Positions 49,401 to 61,300 of a stretch of DNA of 64,000 nt are shown piece by piece. Below the pieces are notes generated by a model, which was given only the letters and a program-made list of their open reading frames with translations, was not told the DNA's origin and searched no databases. Position 1 is the first letter of the stretch. Each line of letters starts with the position of its first letter. Where the stretch lies: the NCBI GenBank assembly GCA_963681505.1, contig OY811975.1:8484635-8548634 (forward strand), in the 5' to 3' direction. This DNA is from Eunapius fragilis (Eukaryota; Porifera; Demospongiae; Spongillida; Spongillidae). The position numbers and the translations under genes are program-made.

Positions 49401-51561
49401 AAGAACGTTATTTGGGATCATTTCTTCTAAATGAAGCATGTGAAGTATATCAGTTTGTGGCAGACCTTCAGAAGTATGTGAAGGATTGCAGCCTTGGTGT
49501 ACTTAAAGACAACTTAATGTTGCATGTGCTGATCCGGGGGAGGAAAAATCTGTTTGAAAAACTGACAAGCCGGAGTTAGCCAATGCCATTCATATGTGCC
49601 GGAGAATGGAAGCAACATCAGCAGACCTACAGTTATGGAAAGGGAATAAGCAGGAATAGTGAAGAGGTTGTTGCGTAAATAAAAGCGGTAAAAGCAAACA
49701 ATCAGAAGATGTAGCAGTGACAAACAAGGGGGTGTTGAGAAGATCGTAAAAACAGGCTCAGCATGAGGGAGGAGGACCAAAGAGGCAGAGGAAAATGACA
49801 TTGGTGCGGCACACTTCACAGGCCGAGACAACATCCAGCACATGAGCAGTAATCTGCACCGCATCATCAATTCAACCAGAGCAAGGAACAGATGCACTTG
49901 GTAACTGCAGGCATAACTTCCATGAGAGGCTTTTCAACTTCCATACCAGTACTGTCTGAATGACTGTATCCACATTATCCTCATGACTTCCTGTATCATG
50001 ATGGAGATACATGGATATGTGGGTACAGAGATACATCAATACATGTATGTGGATATAGTCATAGCTTATGGAAAATCATGGGGATGTGTCGATGTAGTCA
50101 TTGGCTATGGGAAAACCATGTACAAGGCACAGGAGGTGTTTCCTCATACCATGAGGGAGCAGTGAACTGTACGCCCGAGCGACTGAGTGTACTAACAATA
50201 TTATAACAGTATGGAAACCAGAGAAAAGCAGGTTAGGATTTGCCTGAATCATAGAGATACTAACAAGGCTATCTGTAGAAACCATATTAATATGCCAACT
50301 ATATGATGGCATCTTACCAAACTCAAAGGAGGCAAAGGAGTTCAACCTTCTGGATGCAAAGGATGGGATTTTGCAAGTTAAGGGGACATAGAAAAGCAGT
50401 CTTCTGACAACACTCTGGGGTCCAAAGGGTAGCTAAAGACAGTTGATACTTACTTTTGGTGTGTCCTCTGCTTCTGAGGAGTTTCAGCAACACTCAACGC
50501 CTGCAAGGCTTATCAGGAGCTGGTGTGCATCTACATAAGACACCTTATCGCAGCACAAGGGGTTTATCAAAAGTGTCAACGGTACGTAAGATGTCAGAAC
50601 CTAAAGGTTGCTGGATAATTACCTTGTCAAGTATTCCAAAATTGTCAGGAGAAGCAGACCTTTGAGCAGACTGACGGTGCCAGATGCTAAGTTCAAGTGG
50701 AAAGGGAAGCAAGTGCTCGTGATGTTGAAGGACCTGATTGGCAAACACCTACACGTACAATGCACAAAAGCCTGATGTCCTTCATAGCGATGCCAGCATG
50801 TCCAGCGATTGTGTTTGACTGCTAGAAATTGGTTTAATCAGTACACTTTTGGAAAGCCGCCCGTACAAGTTCAAACTGATCACAAGCTGGGTGTCCAGTG
50901 AACATCGATGAGGGCTCCAGACGTGGTCTACTAGTCTGGCATGGTAAGGACGACATACAGCACACATCTGATGTATGAGGAAACTCCTACGCCCTACCAA
51001 GAGAATAGCTGCAGGTGTTAGGGACGGGAAAAGGTTGGAATTGATGTGTTCAGGGACCAAGGGTAGAGATTACTTCATCATAGTGGATTACCTCACACAC
51101 ATGTACCTCTTCGAGATACATGTACATGTATGTGGGGATGACGACAGGGTGAGCTCCAAACCCCAGACTTGAGCAAAAACTCATGAGCCGTGGACTGTAA
51201 ACCACCATCAGAGTGAACGCAAACTGGTATTCATGGCTCCTTTACTGCCTGAACCACCGCAGCGGTTGATGTGTCTGACAACGCAGATAACAGCCAAAGG
51301 CAGAGTCTGCTGTGAAATTTTCAAAGTGTTTGTTAAAGCAAAGCAGAGACACTTGTTTCTATGGCCCCACCCCTACCAGTGAGATGGGGTCAAGTTCCTG
51401 TTAGATGGTTGTTTGCTCAAACGACAAGGGACCCCATGGCTGAGCACAAAGGGGTACCACATCGTTTGGAAAAAACAGCAATGTAGGAGGACAGCTCCAA
51501 CAGACAAGACTCTACAATCACTGCATACAGTGGCCAATAGTAAGCAGTAGCAGATCTGGAT

Positions 51562-51607
<46 letters not shown>

Positions 51608-54466
51608 TTACACCCCCCCCCACCCCCCCCCCCCCCCCCCCCTCCCAGCCCAGCCCTTCAATAATATTATTCATAGCAGACAATTAGGCAATCTGCTCCT
51701 GCAGAGTCTTGAAACATTAACACTGAACTGGTTTTGTGTACATGGAGGCATGTAATCGCTGTGATTAGTAAGGGGGGGGGGGGGAGAGAGAAGGGATCTC
51801 TGGGATAGGGCATGAGGGGAGCACATACATTGGGGAGTGTATGCTGAATTTTCTATGTGCCACATGTTCTATGTGCCACATGTGTTATGTGTGCATCTGA
51901 TTTTGCTGATTTTTAAATCAATTACATTACAAATAACAATGTTAATGTCTACAGCTAGATATATTGCACGAATAATGTTTTTTTTTTTTTTTTTACCTTA
52001 CTGTTTCACCAAGTGTGATGGTCTGAATATGCAGCATCTGTATCTGGTCAACAGACCCAATGACAAGCGAGTGATCATCCACAACAGCCAAGCTATATGG
52101 GGGCAAGGGGAAAAAAATCAGAGTACATTTGAAATTGTCAATATCACATGTACATGAACATGTGTCCAATCAAGTGTGTGCTAATGCCGTGTTCACACTA
52201 TCACGATAAGTCCTTTGTCTAATGTAAATGTAGTAAAGTATGGATATGTAAAAGAACAGTTCTGGAACGGTTCTATCGTGATAGTGTGAATGCGGTTTTA
52301 GATCAAATTATAAGGAAGTCTAAAATTTTACATGTATATGTACCACACTGCATTACAAAGTTTAAAATACATGCAAGTTCCCATACAACGTAAAACATGC
52401 ATGACGTGTGTTAAGACTTGTACTCGTACATTGAATATGCATTTATCCACATGATTCATGAGGCATACTAGAACATGTACAGTAGGCACTATCACACTGC
52501 AAGTCCTCCCCCTCTCTTCAACATGTACAGTAGGCACTATCACACTGCAAGTCCTCCCCCTCTCTTCAACATGTACAGTAGGCCCTATCACACAGCAAGT
52601 CCTCCCCCTCTCTTCAACATGTACAGTAGGCACTATCACACAGCAAGTCCTCCCCCTCTCTTCAACATGTATAGTAGGCACTATCACACTGCAAGTCCTC
52701 CCCCTCTCTTCAACATGTACAGTAGGCACTATCACACTGCAAGTCCTCCCCCTCTCTTCAACATGTACAGTAGGCACTATCACACAGCAAGTCCTCCCCC
52801 TCTCTTCAACATGTACAGTAGGCACTATCACACAGCAAGTCCTCCCCCTCTCTTCAACATGTATAGTAGGCACTATCACACTGCAAGTCCTCCCCCTCTC
52901 TTCAACATGTATAGTAGGCACTATCACACAGCAAGTCCTCCCCCTCTCTGCAACATGTACAGTAGGCACTATCACACAGCAAGTCCTCCCCCTCTCTTCA
53001 ACATGTATAGTAGGCACTATCACACTGCAAGTCCTCCCCCTCTCTTCAACATGTATAGTAGGCACTATCACACTGCAAGTCCTCCCCCTCTCTTCAACAT
53101 GTATAGTAGGCACTATCACACTGCAAGTCCTCCCCCTCTCTTCAACATGTACAGTAGGCCCTATCACACAGCAAGTCCTCCCCCTCTCTTCAACATGTAC
53201 AGTAGGCACTATCACACAGCAAGTCCTCCCCCTCTCTTCAACATGTATAGTAGGCACTATCACACAGCAAGTCCTCCCCCTCTCTTCAACATGTATAGTA
53301 GGCACTATCACACTGCAAGTCCTCCCCCTCTCTTCAACATGTATAGTAGGCACTATCACACTGCAAGTCCTCCCCCTCTCTTCAACATGTATAGTAGGCA
53401 CTATCACACTGCAAGTCCTCCCCCTCTCTTCAACATGTACAGTAGGCCCTATCACACAGCAAGTCCTCCCCCTCTCTTCAACATGTACAGTAGGCCCTAT
53501 CACACTGCAAGTCCTCCCCCTCTCTTCAACATGTATAGTAGGCACTATCACACAGCAAGTCTTCCCCCTCTCTTCAACATGTACAGTAGGCACATAACAC
53601 TGCAAGTCCTACCCCTCTCTTCAACATGTACAGTAGGCACTATCACACAGCAAGTCCTCCCCCTCTCTTCAACATGTACAGTAGGCACTATCACACTGCA
53701 AGTCCTCCCCCTCTCTTCAACATGTATAGTAGGCACTATCACACTGCAAGTCCTCCCCCTCTCTTCAACATGTACAGTAGGCACTATCACACTGCAAGTC
53801 CTCCCCCTCTCTTCAACATGTATAGTAGGCACTATCACACTGCAAGTCCTCCCCCTCTCTTCAACATGTATAGTAGGCACTATCACACTGCAAGTCCTCC
53901 CCCTCTCTTCAACATGTACAGTAGGCATATCACACTGCAAGTCCTACCCCTCTCTTCAACATGTACAGTAGGCACTACCACACAGCAAGTCCTCCCCCTC
54001 TCTTCCTTCCCTTCCCCTTCTGCATGCTAATGTATTTACCTGTCCTTAAAGGCTTCTGAGTTGAGGGAACAGAGGTAGTTGACCTCCTGCAGAAGATATC
54101 AGAGCACAGATACAGATATAAATGATTCACATGCATACACCAATACAGTATGGCCTCTGTCGTATGAAGTAGTCACCACACACGTACATGTACGAGACGC
54201 AATTGTGAACAAAATCAAAAACACACCTTGACGTTGACGTTGGAGAAGAGCAGCTTTTGGTGGCTGTGGTGGATGATGGTAGGATGGTTGGAGCAGGCAA
54301 ACACACTGGTTGCCCCGGACGACTGGAACGCCTTGAGAGTGATGGGTTTGGTTCCGAGCAACACTCGCTTGCTCTGGCTTAGCTGCCCTGCAGGATGACA
54401 ACACTGCTTGGAAACCATGACAACACATGGCTTGGTAGTTGAACGTATACATCATCCTCATGAGAT

Positions 54467-54501
<35 letters not shown>

Positions 54502-54538
54502 GCACACACACACACACACACACACACGCACGCGCGCG

Positions 54539-54597
<59 letters not shown>

Positions 54598-56501
54598 CGA
54601 TACAAACAGTGCTGCACAATAAACATGTAGATGTAACATGTATATAAATACCAGAGTCCTGATCCAAGGAGTAGTAGTGCAAGGTGCCATCACCTAAAGC
54701 ACAGAGAAGGTAGCAGCATCCTCCAAATGACACCATCAGTACTGATCTAGGTATGATGTCTGATAAGGAAATGAAATGATGGATAAGGCTCAAGACACAC
54801 ATGTACAAATGTACCACAAGGCACGTCCTCAACATACAATAGGTGATGGGGAGAAGGGGTAGTGAGATGGGGAGAGGGGTAGTAAGATGGAGAGGGGTAG
54901 TAAGATGGGGAGGAGGGATAGTGAGATGGGGAGGAGGGATAGTGAGATGGAGAGGACGGATAGTGAGATGGGGAGGAGGGATAGTGAGATGGGGAGGAGG
55001 GATAGCGAGATGGGGAGGAAAGATAGTGAGATGGGGAGGAGGGACAGTGAGATGGGGAGGAGGGATAGCGAGATGGGGAGGAGGGATAATGACGAGGAGT
55101 GAGAAGTGAGATGGACAACAACCAAACAATGCGCAGATGTTAAGATGAGGAGCTAGTTGGGCGGAGGTAGTTGCATGGCGGAGGGTGGAACAATGACAAT
55201 TCACTCACCTCCACCTAACATCTGGGTGTGGACGACCTCAAGCGAGGGCAAGAACAGGACCTGTACAGCTATTTCGGTCCACAGTCCAATAGCACACAGG
55301 TCAGCCTTGTCCTTCCTCTCTCCCACGGGGGTGATGTCGACACAAGACACCTCATGTCTCATGACTACATGACTGGGAAAATAGATACATGTACACATAC
55401 ATACATGTACATGTATGTATGTGTGCATGTGCATGCATGTATGTGTGCATGTACATACACACACATGTACACATACATTGTACATGTTCACATTTACATG
55501 TACATGTTACACATATACATACATGTACATGTACATGTAAACATACATGTATACATACATGTACATGTACATACATCCAGATACAGGTATTAATTAGGTA
55601 ATTAACACATCTGCATGTACCATTCACAGTGTGAATGTGTTAGCTAACCCTATCTACCTGTGCCGCTTGTGATCTTATTACAATCGCTGCTTACACCAAA
55701 GATCACAAGCTGCAGTTCCTGGTGAAATGTAGTTATTTTTTTCCTGAAAAGCAGATGTGCTAATTACCTTACCAACGAGCCCCAACTTGTACACATTGGT
55801 GATACTTGAGCAGCTCACATGTAAGGGCCTGTTTAATTAAAACTATCAATGCAACTCCTATTAAACAAATGAGCGAATATAATGCTCAACGGTACAGTGT
55901 AAACATACATGTTCAATGTACAGATAATGCTAAACACGTACATGTACATATGTACACGTACATGTACATATGTACACGTACATGTACATATGTACACGTA
56001 CATGTACATATGTACACGTACATGTACATATGTACATGTACGTGTACGTGTATATATCATTCTGCTACATGTAGACAATCTCCTTAACATGTACACACAC
56101 ACACACACACGCACAGACACAAAGCAGAGGTTATTGTGAACACATACAGTATGCACAAGGTTTTGCAATGAATCGGGTGTTTTAACATCACAATACATGA
56201 GAAGGGCCGCCCAGTGGATAACTGATCACTTTACACATACAGTATGTAATCTATGCAATGGATAGTACAAGTATTGCATTACAATACTTGTACACATGCC
56301 TTCTATACACACTTTCTCTTATATATTGTACAATGTGTGCACATCGTTCAGTATACCTGACTTCATTCAGCTTATTGGCCTTCACCTCGAGATAGAACAG
56401 GTCACATCCAACAGCCACCACTATCTGAGTAGGATTGCAGGCTGCCGTGCTGATGTTCCGTCCTGAAGGCGGGTGCCAGTCACTGCAGGGTGTGTGTGTA
56501 A

Positions 56502-56532
<31 letters not shown>

Positions 56533-57071
56533 TGTGGAGTAGGGAGTAAAGGGACAAAATGTCATGAATATTTATGTGACACACAGTTCAGCCAATGTAC
56601 GTGTACATGTACACACAACACTCACCATACTAGCTCTAAAGTTTCCTCATTGATCAGACGAACACAGCTGGAAGTAATCTACACATACGAAAATGAATAA
56701 TGCATAAGTACACGTATGCAACACAAGAGACTTGGACACACAAAGAAAAGGACTTAAAAGTACATGTACATACATATGTACGTGTACAAGTAAAACACAT
56801 GAACCAAAACATTTCGAGATATCGGTCCAGAGAAGTACATGTATGTCTTGCCTAACCTGTACAACATTCTTGCCAGCAACGTTGCCGCAAAAGAAGGTCT
56901 GTTGGTCACTGACCAATCCTGGTACCTCTGTCTCCTCCACCTCCTCACCTTTTAAACTCAACACACTAGAGGGAGAAGCAGTGAAAAATATAAAACAGAG
57001 GTTACCCAAATACACACGTACGTCCCCTTAATCACTCATCTCCCCATCTTCACACACACACACCACACACA

Positions 57072-57154
<83 letters not shown>

Positions 57155-58340
57155 CAGCCAGCTTACGTGGTGTGTCCCACAAATGACACAACCAGCATGT
57201 TATCCAGCTGATCAGTCCCTGGCCCTCCATGAAGTGGCCAAACCCCTGCAGAGATGGGCAAAGCACTCACATCAATAGAGAACAGAACTTGGGACATTGT
57301 GTACATGTACATGCAAAACTTTTAATGCCCCATTAACTATTTCAGCTAAAAAATTTAATACTGTAGGTATGTACACTGTATCATCTCATCACTCCCTCAC
57401 ACATCATTCACTACTCACTGAACCCCATGTGACCCCTGTTCAATTAGACACATGAACCTCCTGACTACAGAACTGCTTACAAATACATGTACATACATGT
57501 ATTTGTACACATATATGTATTTTTACACGTACTACAAGTACATATATTTGTACACACGTACATGTATTTGTACACGTATATGTATTTGTACACGTACATG
57601 TATTTGTACACGTAGATGTATTTGTACACGTAGATGTATTTGTACACGTACATGTATTTGTACACGTATATGTATTTGTACACGTAGATGTATTTGTACA
57701 CGTAGATGTATTTGTACACGTACATGTATTTGTACACGTACATGTATTTGTACACGTATATGTATTTGTACACGTAGATGTATTTGTACACGTATATGTA
57801 TTTGTACACGTAGATGTATTTGTACACGTACATGTATTTGTACACGTACATGTATTTGTACACGTAGATGTATTTGTACACGTAGATGTATTTGTACACG
57901 TACATGTATTTGTACACGTACATGTATTTGTACACGTACATGTATTTGTACACGTAGATGTATTTGTACACATACACGTATACTTCTTATACGGATCTTG
58001 CTCCTAACATCATTACTAACCCTTCCACCCTTACAGGTCTAATGGAACATGGCTTACCCTTCACCCCTGACAGGTCTATTGAGGCAGCCTCATTGATCCC
58101 CACACCACTGCGGACTACCCTCAGGGATCCATCCCTGCCAAACCCACTGCAAGTCACGATCTAGAAGGAGTGGAATTGCATCTGTCATGTACAGGTGTGT
58201 ACATGCACTTGTATACCAGCACAAATACTACAAAATACCATCACCTGCACACACACTCACATATACACACTCACACATACACATTCATGCATGCACCATA
58301 CCAAATTCCCACATACTCTCATCCATTACCCACACCCACC

Positions 58341-58389
<49 letters not shown>

Positions 58390-61300
58390 GAGGTCATGTC
58401 CCTGTCGGTCAAGATCAACCACACTCATGTCAATGATAGGCGCCAAACTGGTGTACGTATCCAACACCTGGACATAGCTTCCATTGGGATCAGCTGTCGC
58501 ATTCAACTGCAATGTTTCATCAGTTCAAATCACATCAAAGAAATCTTCATACATGTATGTAGTCAATAATTATCTATCTGTAATTTCATCCATGTACCTT
58601 TAACCATAGATCATGTGTAGGTGTGTTAACCTACAGTACATGCAGGCATTCCAAATCACTTAATTCCAACAAATGAACAGCCAGCCAATCCGCTTGAAAT
58701 AACGACGATTAATATTGCCAAGTGGCGGCAGAAAAAAACGCCAGCATGCTGCGAGTGCTGCGTACACTGTGGCTGGGGCACGCCCCTCATTTAGCTCGAG
58801 TTGAAAAAAAAAACTTGCTAAAAAGCATTTTTCGCTTTTTAGGCAAATATACATTAAGCCCTTTTTGCCACACATACAAGATTTCCAACTTTTATATTAT
58901 CTGTCATCTAGATCAAGGGCAAGTATTGCATGCTCCTCCATCTCGATCGTATATCCCATGAAAAGAGTCGATGGTTGAACGAGCTACAAAGCTCAGCCCT
59001 ATGCTTAAGGGTTACATTATTTGCGTTCAAAGTTTTATATGCCATTGAATGCAAGGACCATATGTTGCGATAGAATGCCTACACGTAGGCTAAAACAGCA
59101 CTTTCGCATACATGTAGGCGTCTGTTCGATCTATCATTAAATTAACCCCACATCTTGTTACGCTTAATTTAATCAATTCTGATGTACCTCCCTAACGGTG
59201 AACAATTCCGCAAACTTTTCCAATATTTCAGGAAATGAATGGTACTTACATGAATTAGTGAAGAAGAAGTAAGCATTCACAGTTAACTACAGAGATACAT
59301 TTACCTTGCAACCAGTGGGGGGTGGGGGGTGGGGGGTGGGGGGAGGGGCAGGGGTATTACATGTAAGTACTGTACATGTACATTACATGGCCGGCCCACC
59401 AATACATCTGATTGGAGGGATGACTGTTCAATATGAGTTGTTATGTTTTGCAGCAACGTGTTAACCATGAGTTGGTACACAACATGCAATATGCGTGCAG
59501 TTACAGCAGTTACAGGTTGAGACAGTCACCTTAAGAAGCTGTGAGTCTCCGTGAGCAGAGCCGACGAACACTACGCTGTTGTCAAGGTAACAAACACATG
59601 ACGGGGATGAGCACTAGATGGTGAGGAGTGGGGGGTGTCAAGGAGGAGGTGTGAGGGTGTGATGAGTGGAGGGGAGTGTAAGGAGGGTGTGATGGTAAGG
59701 AGGGTGTGATGGGGAAAGGGAAGGAGTAATTCAAAAACATATACATCACACAATACATGTGAATGTATATGTTGGTACAAGCACAAATGAGGAATACATT
59801 ATGTCAAAATAAAAAAAATGTCAATACTACATGTACTTCCTAATAGTCCTAATGTAGTCCAAGGTCACACTTACGTCTCCGAGGATTTCTAGCTTCATGC
59901 CTGAGACCTGCAAGACAGCGTCCATCTTCTCCTCTGTGTCCACAAACAGCATTAGCAGGCGGTCATTGGCATCTCCTACGAGGTAGCGCGACCCATCAAC
60001 CATACCTACACAGCTGACGATAGATTCCTTCAGGGGGAGAAGAAAGAAGACATTAGGGATGCAGGAAGGAAGGACAAGCACAACCGCCATTATTCACCAG
60101 CGAGCAAGGAAGTTAGCAGTTGTGAAGGGTTAAGCATAACGTACACATGTACCATTATGATAATATTTCAGTACACATGGATGGGAGCACACATGTACAC
60201 GCATCAGTAGCCGATACATGTAACTAGGATTGAGCACTTTGAAACTTGCAAGGGAACAAAGTAAACATACAAGTACGCATACAAATCACAAGGGAAGGAA
60301 ATTTTTTTGGTACATGTAATTAGATGAGTTGAGGATTTGATTTGAGATCTGTGATGGCAACTGAATGAACAATATTGGTTTAGCAGTGATATGATGGTTA
60401 CCATGGTTACCTTGAAAGTGGGAGGATCGATGGCATGCTGGACCTTCTCGCTGCAGTAACTGATGGTTTCATATCCAAACACCAGTATCCCTCCGCACTG
60501 CTGCCTGACAGGATAGAGCAGACTGGCCTGGGCCTCCACCGACATTGGCTTCCAAGGACCTTTGACCAGCTCCTTGTCCCTCACAGATATTCCACCCGTC
60601 TTCAGCAAACGCGTGTTTGCCTCCTGAATGGATGGGAAGATGCATGAAGCAAGGCTACATACATATAAGGCTACATACATATAAGGCTACATACATATAA
60701 GGATACATACATATAAGGCTACATACATATAAGGATACATACATATAAGGCTACATACATATAAGGCTACATACATATAAGGCTACATACATATAAGGCT
60801 ACATACATATAAGGCTACATACATATAAGGCTACATACATATAAGGCTACATACATATAAGGCTACATACATATAAGGATACATACATATAAGGCTACAT
60901 ACATATAAGGATACATACATATAAGGCAACCTGTGCTTTGTGCCGTGTAAACTGATATACATGCAAAACAGAAGCCCAGGGTGGGAACATGAACTGTTCC
61001 AAGGAGTTCTACATTTTTTGGGTTTACATTCACCAAACTTATTACATTCCATGTTATAGCTGCTGTTGTCAGACATCTCATGATCATTCTGATACCTTAC
61101 ATATATTGCCAGACCGCAGTATGACCGCAGTATGAAAGGGCGGCTCATGCTTATTGTAGTGGTGATCCATACACATTACAATGGTCACAGTGATTTGACC
61201 CTTAGCTTGAAAGATCTGAAGGCGCAATAAACGCCATGTCTGGAGGAAAAAACCACAACGGTTGCCTAGTGATAGTGTGTCCAACTGTGGGCCTTCCTTT

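Larger units (their letters stand above)
43988..51930 (+). mobile_element. old, decayed Ty3/gypsy LTR element, host of nested insertion
   Basis: The flanking stretches 43998-44110 and 51800-51925 are similar direct repeats (both contain 'tatgctgaat', 'tgtgccac', 'catctgattt' and 'tgctgat'), interpreted as eroded LTR parts. Between them, 49430-49640 reads as gag-like sequence ('[20 protein letters not shown]', then '[10 protein letters not shown]'). About 50220-50480 reads as RT-like ('[20 protein letters not shown]', then 'FNLLDAKDG', '[12 protein letters not shown]'). 51055-51110 reads '[17 protein letters not shown]', an integrase start. Stops and frameshifts are everywhere. The outer boundaries are uncertain. 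Confidence 0.65.

Noticed and set aside
52328-54030. Long repetitive ORFs of 379-498 codons
   Set aside because: They are frames through a 48-bp minisatellite inside a DDB1 intron.
57440-58042. Cys/Thr- and Tyr-rich repeat ORFs
   Set aside because: Produced by the 18-bp tandem repeat; intronic to DDB1.
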